Part shown: in pieces, positions 1-8,647 of the stretch | Position numbering within the stretch: position 1 is the stretch's first letter | Layout: each line of letters starts with the position of its first letter | Origin: AV40 sp038230255 | GTDB lineage: Bacteria; Verrucomicrobiota; Verrucomicrobiia; Chthoniobacterales; UBA10450 | DNA: 34,833 nt | Assembly (NCBI GenBank): GCA_038230255.1 | Contig: JBBRNP010000011.1 | Span: 1-34,833, forward strand | Direction of reading: 5' to 3' | Position numbers and translations under genes: made by a program | The notes under the pieces: model-generated | Databases searched by the model: none | What the model was told of the DNA's origin: nothing | The model's input: only the letters and a program-made list of their open reading frames with translations

Positions 1-492
1 ATGACTGTTGCACTCCGCGAAGTTACGAGGGAAGATCTGCCGATTTTCTTTGAGCATCAGCTGGATGCCGAGGCGACGCGTATGGCGGCGTTCCCCAGCC
101 GCGACCGCGACGCCTTTATGGCGCACTGGGCCAGAATCATGAGTAACGAGACCGGAATCCTAAACACCATCCTCGCGGACGACACCGTGGCTGGCAACGT
201 CGTCTATTGGGAAGCGGCGGGGGAGCCGAACATCGGCTACTGGCTCGGCAAGACACATTGGGGGAAGGGGATTGCTAGTGCGGCCCTGGCCCAATTCTTG
301 ACCAAGATAGAGGCGCGACCAGTTTACGCGCATGTGGCAAAGCACAATTTCGCTTCGATACGTGTCTTACAAAAATGCGGATTCCAACTTGCACGAGAGG
401 ATATCTGCGATGGCGATGATGGCGAAGAACTCGTTATGGAGCTGCGCTCAGATCGTTGCGCCACGGCCGCCAATAAACCCACAAAGACCTAA
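1..492 (+). CDS. GNAT family N-acetyltransferase (RimJ/RimL-like)
   Basis: Predicted 163-aa acetyltransferase transferring an acetyl group from acetyl-CoA to an unidentified amine. The family is seen in the segment IGYWLGKTHWGKGIAS (about residues 73-88), the acetyl-CoA binding loop of RimJ/RimL-type GNATs, followed by a YAHVAKHNFASIRVLQKCGF block (about 109-128), the typical N-x-x-S-x-x-x-x-x-K-x-G-F signature. The length is normal for a single GNAT domain. The window begins exactly at this ATG, so upstream context and a possible earlier start cannot be judged. The last dozen residues look like unstructured tail. The gene stands alone; the following gap is filled by a dispersed repeat. Substrate unknown; family assignment fairly sure. 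Confidence 0.85.
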   Translation: MTVALREVTREDLPIFFEHQLDAEATRMAAFPSRDRDAFMAHWARIMSNETGILNTILADDTVAGNVVYWEAAGEPNIGYWLGKTHWGKGIASAALAQFLTKIEARPVYAHVAKHNFASIRVLQKCGFQLAREDICDGDDGEELVMELRSDRCATAANKPTKT

Positions 493-850
493 CCATGCGA
501 TGGAGCGAACGGCGGACCGCCGTACGCTCCACTTTTGAGATGACTTCCACACTTTCACTCCGAGCGACGCGCGCCCTCGTCCGCCGTCGCTCATCTTGTT
601 CTCGTTAGATCCGTACGCACGGCAACCAATAGCTAGCTTGCTATTCAAAAAAGATTTGTTTCGAAGCTGGCTTCTCGTGATTCGCGTTCTAGTTCAAAGA
701 ACGATTTCACTTACCATCCGGACGTTTCAACACACGGGCCACCCACATCCAGTGCTGTCCTCGTTAACCTCAGCAGTTTTCTAACCCGCTTACGAAACGA
801 GTAAGAAACGCGACCAACTTCGCTCTAAAGTCCTCTCCGGGCGATTGAGG
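493..850. other. Gene-free gap with dispersed repeats
   Basis: No credible gene in either direction. The first third is a structured dispersed repeat (497-607) and the right edge holds the hairpin at 839-864. The middle, about 610-835, shows nothing I can name: it is less G+C rich than its surroundings and has no tRNA-like fold or clear promoter. Confidence 0.7.
497..607 (+). repeat. Dispersed structured repeat, copy 1
   Basis: Starts with a near-perfect inverted repeat: GGAGCGAACGGCGG at 502-515 pairs with 517-530 around one central base, with one mismatch. A second inverted repeat follows, GAGCGACG at 562-569 with CGTCGCTC at 585-592, then the tail TCTTGTTCTCGTT. A diverged copy in the opposite orientation lies at 34599-34691, sharing the GCGAAC-GCGGACCG block at one end and CGCTCA-CTTGTTCTCGTT at the other. 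One frame reads MERTADRRTLHF, a peptide I recall as a common repeat artefact in Verrucomicrobia-like genomes (memory, unchecked). Confidence 0.7.
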
Positions 851-864
851 TCAATCGCCCCTAC
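839..864. repeat. GTAG/CTAC-bounded hairpin overlapping a gene end
   Basis: Perfect 10-bp stem GGGCGATTGA (839-848) / TCAATCGCCC (851-860), followed by CTAC. Nearly the same stem occurs inside imuB at 695-716 of the 33,000 block (33695-33716). The stop codon of the leftward GYF-domain gene (851-853) lies in the right arm, so the element forms the end of that reading frame. Confidence 0.7.
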
Positions 865-1978
865 CTTCAGTGTCGCCTTTGCTGTCGAGATAAAGGACGA
901 CGAAAGCGATGCCGAGGAGTGGTTGGAGAAGCCGTTGCAAAATATTCAGAGCTAAAGCCGGATAATCGAATCCGTGGGTTTGCAGACTGGCATTCATTTT
1001 CTGGTAGAGCGCTTGCGGGTCCTGAGTGCGCATCAGTTCCGTGAAATATTCGCGCAACATCGGCCACGCCGGCGTGATCGTGATGGTTAATGCAAAGGCG
1101 AACCAAAGCGAGACGATGAATGCGCCGCGCCACATCGGGCGTTGATACCACGGGAGACCGCGTCCGCTGCGAGCGAGATTTCTGCTCTCGCGCAACGCGT
1201 CGGTCGCGCTCGCGTTTTCGAGCACGGTGAATTGCTGCCAGAAGAGCACGTTGATAAAGAAGCGACCGAACAACCAAACCTGAAAAGCGAGCAAGCCGAG
1301 CGCGAGCACGATCGAGAAGAGCGTCGACGAAGTGACGACCATGATCGCGATGCCGAGAGCGAACAGGATCAGCAAAAAGAAAACGCCGTAGACAAACAGA
1401 CCGAGACCGGCCACGCGCGGCCAATATTTAACGGCCCCGTTCAAGGCGCTGAAGAAACCGATGCGATGTCCGGTCGCAAGCTCGGCGGCGAGAATCTGGA
1501 TGCCGGCGATGTAAACCGGAATCAGAACAATTCGCAATATGAGCATGCACAATCCGAAAGCTACGATGACGAGTGTCCGCAGGTCGGCGTTCACGCCCGG
1601 CGCAGTGTCGATGAAACGACTGGTGAATTCCGCGCAGAGAACTGGGACGATGCTCAACAACGACAAACAAAAGAATTGGAAGAAGCCACGAAAATAGATT
1701 CGAAAGGTCTCGACCAGAATGTTCCGAGTCGGTGGTTTACTCTCAACTTTGTGATCTTTGGTTTCCGACTGCTCACTTTCGGCTTCGACTTGCACCGGCG
1801 GTGCTTCGACCTGGAACAGGCCGGGAATGTCCGCGGCGGTTTTCCAAAGGTCGACATCCACCGGGCGCGCGGGATTCGCGGGCAGGACCCGGCCGTCGCC
1901 TTTCCATTCACGCAACGTGTCGAGATCGGCCGGGCCGTATTCTTTTCCCTCAACTTGAATGATCCATTGCTCGGCCAT
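851..1978 (-). CDS. GYF_2-domain polytopic membrane protein
   Basis: Predicted 375-aa inner-membrane protein of unknown role. The N-terminus (WIIQVEGKEYGPADLDTLREW) is a GYF_2-type domain, a small domain thought to bind peptides, followed by a charged linker to about residue 80. The rest is hydrophobic with five or more membrane segments, including a long double hydrophobic stretch near the middle, resembling the DUF4013/glycerophosphoryl-diester-phosphodiesterase-like membrane fold. I chose the ATG at 1978 because the GYF domain begins there; two earlier in-frame ATGs (1996, 2017) add only poorly structured residues. It is divergent from the exonuclease gene starting at 2023. The last four codons and the stop lie within a dispersed hairpin, so the C-terminus may have been reshaped by that insertion. 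Confidence 0.8.
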   Translation of the reverse strand: MAEQWIIQVEGKEYGPADLDTLREWKGDGRVLPANPARPVDVDLWKTAADIPGLFQVEAPPVQVEAESEQSETKDHKVESKPPTRNILVETFRIYFRGFFQFFCLSLLSIVPVLCAEFTSRFIDTAPGVNADLRTLVIVAFGLCMLILRIVLIPVYIAGIQILAAELATGHRIGFFSALNGAVKYWPRVAGLGLFVYGVFFLLILFALGIAIMVVTSSTLFSIVLALGLLAFQVWLFGRFFINVLFWQQFTVLENASATDALRESRNLARSGRGLPWYQRPMWRGAFIVSLWFAFALTITITPAWPMLREYFTELMRTQDPQALYQKMNASLQTHGFDYPALALNILQRLLQPLLGIAFVVLYLDSKGDTEGRGD

Positions 1979-2022
1979 CGCTTGATCATGGAACATCCCG
2001 CGTCCAGAATCCAGCATCAGGG

Positions 2023-2937
2023 ATGAAGCTGCTCTTAATAGATGGGCATTATTACGTTTACCGGTCGTTCTTCGCGATCCCGAACCTGTCCAATTCCCGG
2101 GGCGAACCGACGAACGCGATCTTCGGTTTCACCAAAACGCTGCGATTGATGATCAAACATCTGCAGCCGGAGCTGGGGGCGGTGTTTTGGGATCAAGGGA
2201 TGCCGGAGCGACGGGTGAAATTGCAACCGGCCTACAAAGAGACGCGCAAGGAGATGCCGCTGCCGATGGTGCCGCAGCTCGATTTCATTCAAAAGCTGAC
2301 CCCGCTTCTCGGATTCAAAAACATTTCGATCCCAAACAGCGAGGCGGACGACTTGATGGCCTGTTACGCGATGGCCGCCTGCAAACGAAAAGGAATGGAA
2401 ATCGTCCTGGCGACCAACGACAAGGATTTGTATCAGCTGATCGGGCCGTGCGTGAAAGTTTATACCACGGCCAAGGCCGATCTCGCTTCGCCAAAAGACG
2501 GGTTCGCTTTGCTCGGCGAGGAACAAGCGACCGCGAAATGGGATGTGCCGCCGAAATTCATCGGCGACGTTCTGGCGATTGCGGGCGATTCAGTGGACAA
2601 CATTCCGGGTGCTGGCATCGGGCGAAAAACCGCCGCCGGATTGGTCCGCGAATTCGGCGGCCTGGAACCGCTGCTCGCGAACATCGACAAGGTGAAAAGC
2701 ATGCGTAACCGGGAAAAACTCGCCGCCGCGCGCGAACAAATTTTGCAGAACCGGCAAATGGTGGAGCTCGATTGTCACATGGAAATGCCGATTGCGATCG
2801 ACGACCTCCGGATCCAGCCGGATTACCCGGCGCTGATCGCCCAGCTCGAGAAATGCGAATTCAAGTCCCTCCTACAGGAGGTGAAGGAGGAGGCGGCGCG
2901 GGTCGGCGGTTCGATCCAAGAGGAGATGAAGTTGTAA
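2023..2937 (+). CDS. Stand-alone 5'-3' exonuclease (DNA polymerase I N-terminal domain-like)
   Basis: 304-aa flap-endonuclease-family protein, expected to remove RNA primers and 5' flaps. Metal-binding acidic motifs are intact: LLLIDG (residues 3-8), YKETRKEMP, SEADDLM, ATNDKDLYQL and GDSVDNIPGAGIGRKTA, the last being the helix-hairpin-helix region that contacts DNA. No polymerase or 3'-5' proofreading domain follows, since the frame stops at 2937 and the next gene is unrelated. It is therefore a short ExoIX-like or stand-alone Pol I exonuclease, not polA. The C-terminal 40 residues carry a conserved-looking ALIAQLEKCEFKSLLQE segment, as at the end of the Pol I exonuclease domain. The start is the ATG at 2023, 45 bp from the divergent gene start. 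Confidence 0.9.
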   Translation: MKLLLIDGHYYVYRSFFAIPNLSNSRGEPTNAIFGFTKTLRLMIKHLQPELGAVFWDQGMPERRVKLQPAYKETRKEMPLPMVPQLDFIQKLTPLLGFKNISIPNSEADDLMACYAMAACKRKGMEIVLATNDKDLYQLIGPCVKVYTTAKADLASPKDGFALLGEEQATAKWDVPPKFIGDVLAIAGDSVDNIPGAGIGRKTAAGLVREFGGLEPLLANIDKVKSMRNREKLAAAREQILQNRQMVELDCHMEMPIAIDDLRIQPDYPALIAQLEKCEFKSLLQEVKEEAARVGGSIQEEMKL

Positions 2938-3172
2938 GTGCCTGGCGCAGTTGACTCTGCCCACTCCGAAAAAATCGTAAATAATTCGAACGGCTGCCGC
3001 CTCGCGCTGTCCAATTTAACAGGTTAAGGCGATTCGGGTAGTTGCACGTTTCTTGTATTTGCTGTTTCTCCTTGGCGTGCGCTGCCCGAATCTTTTTTTT
3101 TGCGCGAACGATGATCTGAATTGCGGTGTTGCGGCGCGCCCAACCAAAATGCTTTCATAGCGCCCGCGGTTT

Positions 3173-4510
3173 ATGCAGAGCGACACCAGCCCGTTTGGCC
3201 TGCGGGGCTTCCTCATCGATGCGCCAGAGTTCGGCGCATTGCGGAGCCGCCCGAACGGCGCCGTAATCATCGATAACGGACGAATTTCAGAAATCGGCGA
3301 CTACGACGATCTGCGCCGGCTGCGACCGAATTCAATTCGCTGGATCGACCGTCGGACGGCGGCAATTTTTCCAGGCCTGATCGATTGCCACACCCACCTG
3401 CCCCAGTACTCCGCGGTCGCGCGGGGCGAAAGCGAGCTGCTGCCCTGGCTACGGCAACACATTTTTCCGGTTGAGCGCGAATTCACCGGGCCGAAAGCGC
3501 GCGCGGAAGCGCCCCTGTTTTTTCACGAACTTGTCCGCAACGGAACGACCACGGTGATGGCATTCGCGGCCATCTATGAGGACAGTTGCGAAGTTGGATT
3601 CGAGGCCGCTAAGCAAACCGGCATCCGCGCAATTCTCGGGAAAATGATGATGGATCTCGGCTCCTACGGCCAACTCCAGCCGAAAAAGGTTCTCTCCATT
3701 TCACTGATGGAGAGCGAACGCCTTTGCCGTAAATGGCATCGATCCGAGGAGGGCCGGCTCGAGTACGCCTTCAGTCCGCGTTTCGCCGTCACTTGTTCGG
3801 AAAAAATGATGCGCGGCGCGGCCGAGCTGGCAGCACGACTCGACGCCTATTTGCAAACACACCTGGCCGAAAATCGCGAAGAGCTGGAAAAAGTGCATCA
3901 CCTCTACATGAGCGCGCGCGACTACACCCACGTCTACGAAAAATGCGGACTGCTCACCCCCCACACCGTGCTCGGCCATTGCATTCATCTGAATCCGCGA
4001 GAGATATCCGCGATCGCGGCCGCACAATCCAGCGTCGCGCACTGTCCAAGCTCAAATCTTTTTCTGGGCAGCGGCTTGATGAAACTGGACCAACTTTTGA
4101 AAGCCGGGATCAACGTCGGGCTTGGTTCCGATGTGGCCGGCGGACCGGAACTAAATATGTGGCAGGTAATGCGGGCAGCGATTGAAGTGCAAAAAGCCCG
4201 CAGCGCCTATGAACCGAATTTGCGACCGCTTCGTCCGAGCGAAGCTTTTTATCTGGCGACTCACGGCGGCGCGCGCGCGCTCGGCAAAGCCAATATCATC
4301 GGCACACTCGATCCCGGTAAAGAAGCAGACTTGATCGTTGTCGATCTCCCGGCGCTCTTACCCTACCCAAATCAGGCTGCCTTGGCCGAACTTGCGCCCG
4401 AGGATGTAGTCGCGCTTTGCATCTATCGCGGCGGGCCGCAGGCGAATCTCGAAACCTACGTTCGCGGCAATCGCATCTATCAAGCGCCGGGCCTGGCCAG
4501 CGCAACATGA
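3173..4510 (+). CDS. guaD: Guanine deaminase
   Basis: 445-aa amidohydrolase, predicted to convert guanine to xanthine and ammonia in purine salvage. The metal and substrate motifs follow the GuaD pattern: PGLIDCHTHLPQYS (residues 67-80; HxH ligands H73 and H75), LLPWLRQHIFPVE (89-101), NGTTT, THLAEN (about 229-234), GHCIHL (about 268) and the metal Asp in LGSDVAGG (about 319). SNLFLGSG is also typical of guanine deaminases rather than chlorohydrolases or cytosine deaminases. Length matches the family (about 430-450). It starts a run with nadC and birA; its stop overlaps the nadC start as ATGA, implying coupled translation. The pairing with NAD synthesis is a nucleobase/cofactor grouping rather than a known pathway. 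Confidence 0.9.
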   Translation: MQSDTSPFGLRGFLIDAPEFGALRSRPNGAVIIDNGRISEIGDYDDLRRLRPNSIRWIDRRTAAIFPGLIDCHTHLPQYSAVARGESELLPWLRQHIFPVEREFTGPKARAEAPLFFHELVRNGTTTVMAFAAIYEDSCEVGFEAAKQTGIRAILGKMMMDLGSYGQLQPKKVLSISLMESERLCRKWHRSEEGRLEYAFSPRFAVTCSEKMMRGAAELAARLDAYLQTHLAENREELEKVHHLYMSARDYTHVYEKCGLLTPHTVLGHCIHLNPREISAIAAAQSSVAHCPSSNLFLGSGLMKLDQLLKAGINVGLGSDVAGGPELNMWQVMRAAIEVQKARSAYEPNLRPLRPSEAFYLATHGGARALGKANIIGTLDPGKEADLIVVDLPALLPYPNQAALAELAPEDVVALCIYRGGPQANLETYVRGNRIYQAPGLASAT

Positions 4511-5349
4511 AACCGACCGTTATCGATCCAATCGACGTCGCCTTACGTGAAGACATCGGCGAAGGCGATCTCACCACAGATTTTTTCGTCTCGAAGAACC
4601 AGCAGGCGACGGCGCGAATCATTGCCCGTGAGCGGGCCATTGTTGCGGGCACCGAAACTGCCGCGGAAGTTTTTCGTCGACTTGATTCCGCAGTCGCGAT
4701 CACGCTGCTTCGAAAAGACGGCGGCGAAGTTCATCCTGGCGAAACCGTGATCGAGGTCCGCGGACCGGCACGCGCGATTTTGAAAGCAGAACGCGTGGCG
4801 CTGAATTTTTTGCAGCGCTTATCCGGGATCGCGACGATGACGCGAAAGTTTGTCGATGCTGCCACAAATGAACACGTGAAGATTCTCGACACCCGCAAAA
4901 CGACGCCGGGCCTGCGCGCCCTAGAAAAAGCGGCCGTAGTCGCCGGTGGTGGCGCCAATCATCGCTTCGGCTTGTTCGACATGGTGCTGCTGAAAGACAA
5001 TCATCTCGCTGCGAGCGCCGGCTTTGACGCTTTCGCAAAAGCGGTCCGCAGATTTCGGGAGGCCAAGCCAAATGTGCAAATCGAAGTGGAGGCCGATGCG
5101 CTCGACCAAGTCCGCGCGTTTCTGGAGATCGACGGCATTGACGTAATTCTGCTCGACAACATGAAGCCGGCACAGATTCGGGAGGCGATCGCCCTCGGCA
5201 AAGACAAGGTGAAATTTGAAGCGAGCGGCGGCGTCACCTTGAAAAACATTCGCCAAATTGCAGCGACCGGCGTCGATTACATTTCGATCGGCGCGCTGAC
5301 GCATTCGGCCCGGGCCGTCGATTTTTCCCTCGAATTAACGCCGCTATGA
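4507..5349 (+). CDS. nadC: Nicotinate-nucleotide pyrophosphorylase (quinolinate phosphoribosyltransferase)
   Basis: 280-aa enzyme converting quinolinate and PRPP to nicotinate mononucleotide, CO2 and PPi in de novo NAD synthesis. Family marks: ALREDIGEGDLTTD near the N-terminus, LNFLQRLSGIAT, DTRKTTPGLRALEKAAVVAGGG (from about residue 128), HRFGLFDMVLLKDNH, the acidic EVEADALDQV strand and ILLDNM. Length is normal. The start is the ATG at 4507, overlapping the guaD stop by 4 nt; an earlier in-frame start at 4417 would lie inside guaD and adds no family sequence. The 3' end overlaps birA by 4 nt (ATGA). Confidence 0.96.
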   Translation: MKPTVIDPIDVALREDIGEGDLTTDFFVSKNQQATARIIARERAIVAGTETAAEVFRRLDSAVAITLLRKDGGEVHPGETVIEVRGPARAILKAERVALNFLQRLSGIATMTRKFVDAATNEHVKILDTRKTTPGLRALEKAAVVAGGGANHRFGLFDMVLLKDNHLAASAGFDAFAKAVRRFREAKPNVQIEVEADALDQVRAFLEIDGIDVILLDNMKPAQIREAIALGKDKVKFEASGGVTLKNIRQIAATGVDYISIGALTHSARAVDFSLELTPL

Positions 5350-5957
5350 CATCGTTCGACGCGCTGAGTGCCGAGAAACTCCGCGCCGATCTCGATTCGG
5401 CGATCGTCGGCCGCGACATTGTTGTGCTCGACGAAACAACTTCAACGAACGATTCCGTTTTGGAACGGACTTCACCAACGACGCCGGAAGGTTTGATTGT
5501 ATTTGCCGAACGCCAGACCGCCGGCCGCGGCCAGCGAAATAATTCCTGGGAGTCCACCGCCGGCAAAGGACTTTGGTTCTCGATCTTGCTTCGACCGAAG
5601 ATCGACATCGGCGCGTCGCCGCAGTTGGCTGAATGGGCAGCACGCACGGTCGCCGATACAATTTCGAAAGAATTCGCGCTTCGAGCGACGGTGAAGCTGC
5701 CGAACGACGTTGTCGTCGCTAGGAAAAAGATCGCCGGCGTCCTGGTTGAAATGCGCGCCCAAAAGAGCGCCCCGCACATCGCGATCGTCGGAATCGGCGC
5801 AAACGTGAACCACCGCGCCGAAGATTTTTCCGAGGAATTGCGCGCGCGCGCAATTTCCTTAGCGATGGCGCTAAATCGAGAAATCGATCGTCATCAATTC
5901 GCGGTCGCGCTTTTGCGAAATCTCGACCGCTGTTATTGCGACGCTTTTCCGCGATAA
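5346..5957 (+). CDS. birA: Biotin--[acetyl-CoA-carboxylase] ligase, minimal form
   Basis: 203-aa catalytic-only biotin protein ligase that activates biotin as biotinyl-AMP and attaches it to carrier lysines. Motifs in order: ETTSTND (30-36), GRGQRNNSW (60-68, the biotinyl-AMP loop), KLPNDV (117-122; most homologues have KWPND), KIAGVLVE (128-135) and GIGANVN (149-155). There is no N-terminal helix-turn-helix, so it is not a biotin repressor, and the C-terminal SH3-like domain present in larger homologues is absent or very reduced. Translation is probably coupled to nadC (ATGA overlap). The final 25 nt overlap convergently with the end of trpD. Confidence 0.92.
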   Translation: MTSFDALSAEKLRADLDSAIVGRDIVVLDETTSTNDSVLERTSPTTPEGLIVFAERQTAGRGQRNNSWESTAGKGLWFSILLRPKIDIGASPQLAEWAARTVADTISKEFALRATVKLPNDVVVARKKIAGVLVEMRAQKSAPHIAIVGIGANVNHRAEDFSEELRARAISLAMALNREIDRHQFAVALLRNLDRCYCDAFPR

Positions 5958-6985
5958 CTTTGCAGCGCCCGCAATTTTTCCAACGCGCGGCCGCTGTCGA
6001 TTTCTTCGCGCGCCAACTCGATCCCCTCTTTCAGGTCTTTCGCCAGGCCGGCCACGACAAAGCCGCCGGCAGCATTGACCAGTGTCATGTCGCGTTTCGC
6101 GCTGGTAATTTTTCCAGAAAGAATTGCGTCGATGGTCTCGGCATTTTCTCGCGCGTCGCCGCCATGCAAATCACTCACCGGCGCGCGCGGAACGCCAAGC
6201 CAGCTCACATCCAGGACCGCCGAATTAACTTTTCCGTCAATCAACTCGGCAATCGTAGTCGCGCCACTGATCGAAATATCGTCCATGCCCGCGCCATTAT
6301 CCCCAAGACCGTGCACGACCCACGCGTGTTCCCGCCCCAGCTGTCGGAGCGCTTCGGCGAAAATTCCGGTCAATCGCGGATCGAACACACCAATCAACTG
6401 GCGTGATGGCCGCGCCGGATTCAGGAGCGGCCCAAGCAGATTGAAAACCGTTCGCACATTCTGCCGAGCCAGCCGTTGCCGCATCTCCGCCAGCGAACGA
6501 AACGCCGGATGATAGCTTCTCGCGAAGACAAAGCCGAGGCCGTGTCGCTTGAGACTTTCCTGCAATTGCTCCGGCGTGAGATCGATCTCGATCCCGAGTT
6601 GTTCGAGGACATCTGCGCTGCCGCAACTCGACGTCACGCGACGATTCCCATGTTTCACTACCACCGCACCGCCGGCCGCCGCCACGAACATCGCCGTCGT
6701 TGACACATTAAAAAAATCGAGGCCGTCCCCACCGGTGCCGCAAATGTCGATCATTGGCCCGGACAATTGCCCGGGATCGATCATTGGATCGACCGCGCGC
6801 TTTATCAATTGCCTGACGAAAGCCACAATTTCCTCGGCCGTTTCACCTTTCTTGTGCAGCGCCGTCAGGAACTGGGCCTTCAGTTCGTCATCAACCTGAT
6901 CGGACAACAATTGCGCGACGGCCAGATCGACATCGCCGCTATTTAGATCGAGACCGTTGCGAAGTCTTTCGGTGAGCGATTTCAT
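5933..6985 (-). CDS. trpD: Anthranilate phosphoribosyltransferase
   Basis: 350-aa enzyme transferring the phosphoribosyl group of PRPP to anthranilate, the second step of tryptophan synthesis. The active-site motifs are complete: ICGTGGDGLDFFNVST (81-96), KHGNRRVTSSCGSADVLEQLG (111-131) and FNLLGPLLNPA. The start is set at the ATG at 6985 (MKSLTERLRNG), giving the usual family length; the in-frame ATG at 7036 would add 17 residues without family similarity. No other trp gene is nearby, so the pathway is dispersed here. The 3' end overlaps the convergent birA end by 25 nt, leaving no room for a separate terminator. Confidence 0.95.
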   Translation of the reverse strand: MKSLTERLRNGLDLNSGDVDLAVAQLLSDQVDDELKAQFLTALHKKGETAEEIVAFVRQLIKRAVDPMIDPGQLSGPMIDICGTGGDGLDFFNVSTTAMFVAAAGGAVVVKHGNRRVTSSCGSADVLEQLGIEIDLTPEQLQESLKRHGLGFVFARSYHPAFRSLAEMRQRLARQNVRTVFNLLGPLLNPARPSRQLIGVFDPRLTGIFAEALRQLGREHAWVVHGLGDNGAGMDDISISGATTIAELIDGKVNSAVLDVSWLGVPRAPVSDLHGGDARENAETIDAILSGKITSAKRDMTLVNAAGGFVVAGLAKDLKEGIELAREEIDSGRALEKLRALQSYRGKASQ

Positions 6986-7050
6986 CAATTCGACTGTAGC
7001 CGTTTCGCTCTGCGAAACGAAACCGCGGAAAGCCAAACAAGATGCGCTCG

Positions 7051-7073
7051 GTCGCCCAGAGGGCGACGACTAC
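7051..7073. repeat. Intergenic hairpin of the GTAG/CTAC type
   Basis: Perfect stem GTCGCCC (7051-7057) / GGGCGAC (7061-7067) with a 3-nt loop, followed by GACTAC. It resembles one half of the two-hairpin elements seen in dnaE2 and imuB. It sits between the end of the gene at 7083 and the trpD start. It lacks the T-run of an intrinsic terminator on the relevant strand. Confidence 0.55.
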
Positions 7074-7082
7074 AAAAAATGC

Positions 7083-8183
7083 TCATGCCGCTTGCGAAGC
7101 TGCCAGCCATTCCCGGTAAATTTTCGGAGAAATTTCGGACGGCTTGATCTCGCTGCGCCCGCCCCAGAAAACGTTGGTGTAGGAAATTGGAATGCCGCAC
7201 GCCTCGAGATGTCGATCTATCGTCGCCTTGTGATCTAGCAGCCGCTGCTTATCGGTCCCGTGCGCGACCGCCATGATATTGACGTTCTTAAATTCCGGGC
7301 CGGCTTCGCGCCAATAACAATGAGTAAGGATGTGATGCCGGCCAACTTCGCCGCCGGTTTCGATTTCGCGGCCTGCGGGCACCGCCCAATGAAACAAAGC
7401 ATTGAAGCGCGTGACGCGGACGCCGGTCTGCGACGGTTTTACGTGTTCCAAAAAGGTGGAAAAGCGCCCGATGATCTTGCGCGCGCTTAAATCTTCGCCC
7501 ACCCGATAGAATTCGTCCAAACTGACTCCCGCTTCCTTCGCCCGCGACGCCCATGGATTCGGTCGAATTTCCTCCGGCCCGAATTCGCGTTTTAGCGCGA
7601 GCAAGATGTTCCACTCTTGTTCGCTAAGATCGACAACCTCCACTCGAATCATTTTCGCCGGTTCGTCTGCTTTCTCCCCGGGTTCGATCGTCTTCCGTCG
7701 AACGTGGCCGACCCCGAGCGTGAAAATTCCTTTCGCGGGCATGATCCGAAATTTTTCAGCGCCGACTTTTTGCGTGAGCAGCTCGCAATGTTTCTGCAAG
7801 GAAAGCCCGTGCGGCACTTTCAGGGTCGTCCAGAGTTTATATTCGGATCCGGCGCTCGCGGTGTCAGTCGAACGGATGACGACGTGACCCGAAAACGGAT
7901 CGCGCCGAAACATCCAATCAAACGCGCTGTCGATATTGTCCTCGGGAACTTTCCACGCCACCAGCGCGCCGTCAGCCAGGTTCGTCGCGAGCAGCGTCTG
8001 GCGGACGCGGCGAATCGTTCCGGCGCGCAACATCGCGCCTATGCGCGCCATCACAACATCGACATCCACTTCCGAGCGACGCGCGATTTCCTCGAATGGT
8101 TCGCGGACAAAGCCTTCGATTTTGTCCTCCGAAATCGCGAGGATCTTGGAGTTGATCGGATCGTTGTGCTCGACCGGCAGCAT
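7083..8183 (-). CDS. Two-domain Lrp/AsnC-fold protein, siroheme decarboxylase AhbA/AhbB-like
   Basis: About 366 aa. The N-terminal half has a winged-helix segment (FEEIARRSEVDVDVVMARIG, about 30-49, then AGTIRRVRQ) followed by an alpha-beta ligand domain (YKLWTTLKVP). The second half, from about residue 200 (VVDLSEQEWNILLALKREFG), repeats this plan. This tandem arrangement is that of fused AhbA/AhbB (NirDL-type) siroheme decarboxylases of heme b or d1 synthesis; the same fold is often annotated as a transcription regulator. No heme or nitrite reductase gene is adjacent, so enzyme versus regulator is undecided. I prefer the ATG at 8183 because the family sequence starts right after it and it clears the upstream same-strand gene; an ATG at 8273 would overlap that gene by 40 nt. 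Confidence 0.65.
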   Translation of the reverse strand: MLPVEHNDPINSKILAISEDKIEGFVREPFEEIARRSEVDVDVVMARIGAMLRAGTIRRVRQTLLATNLADGALVAWKVPEDNIDSAFDWMFRRDPFSGHVVIRSTDTASAGSEYKLWTTLKVPHGLSLQKHCELLTQKVGAEKFRIMPAKGIFTLGVGHVRRKTIEPGEKADEPAKMIRVEVVDLSEQEWNILLALKREFGPEEIRPNPWASRAKEAGVSLDEFYRVGEDLSARKIIGRFSTFLEHVKPSQTGVRVTRFNALFHWAVPAGREIETGGEVGRHHILTHCYWREAGPEFKNVNIMAVAHGTDKQRLLDHKATIDRHLEACGIPISYTNVFWGGRSEIKPSEISPKIYREWLAASQAA

Positions 8184-8233
8184 ACGAATTAATCGAGTGT
8201 CGAAGCGAGATTGTCCAACCGCTCCGAAAAAGA

Positions 8234-8647
8234 TCAGTCGACCGGCTTTTTCTGATCGTCTACGCCCAGCCATTCGCGCACCCGTTGCCGGCGTCGCTCG
8301 AAAGTCTGGTGCAATCGCTCCCGCTGTTCCGGTTTCACGATCGCGTCTATTCGATCTTCCCCGCGCGAGAGAATTCCTTCCGTTTCGCGGAGATCGAGCG
8401 CGCGTAAATTGGTCAGCTCATTGTCGATCTGCTGCAAAATCGGCCGAATTTTCTGCTCCTGATCTGGCGTCAGTTTCATCTCCGACCGCCAGCGATCGGG
8501 TGTATTTGAAAACCAGCGCCGCGGATCGCCGGTCCGTTGCATTTCATCTTTGGCCGATCCCATTACGAAAAATGCACCGGTCACCGCGCCCACAACAAAA
8601 GTTGCAAGGACCAGCAAAACGACTTTCCATCGACTGGGTCCGTTCAT
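8234..8647 (-). CDS. Small membrane-anchored periplasmic protein, Spy/CpxP-like
   Basis: 137 aa. A short N-terminus is followed by one hydrophobic helix (KVVLLVLATFVVGAVTGAFF, about residues 8-27), then an alpha-helical, highly charged domain containing LTPDQEQKIRPILQQID and IVKPEQRERLHQTFERRRQRVREWL. Spaced L-T-x-x-Q-x-x-K-I-x-x-I and a second P-E-Q-R-x-x-L repeat are typical of LTXXQ-type Spy/CpxP/ZraP periplasmic proteins that buffer envelope or metal stress. The assignment is by pattern only. The start at 8647 shares bases with the start of the divergent HAD gene (8646), which is unusual. It lies upstream of the AhbAB-like gene on the same strand. Confidence 0.7.
   Translation of the reverse strand: MNGPSRWKVVLLVLATFVVGAVTGAFFVMGSAKDEMQRTGDPRRWFSNTPDRWRSEMKLTPDQEQKIRPILQQIDNELTNLRALDLRETEGILSRGEDRIDAIVKPEQRERLHQTFERRRQRVREWLGVDDQKKPVD

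Noticed and set aside
1142..2026. Long open frame on the + strand (294 codons)
   Set aside because: It lies opposite the GYF-domain membrane gene, is rich in charged repeats typical of an antisense frame, and matches no family.
7051..7073. Intrinsic terminator for the leftward gene ending at 7083
   Set aside because: The hairpin is upstream of trpD on the minus strand, but no T-run follows it in that direction.
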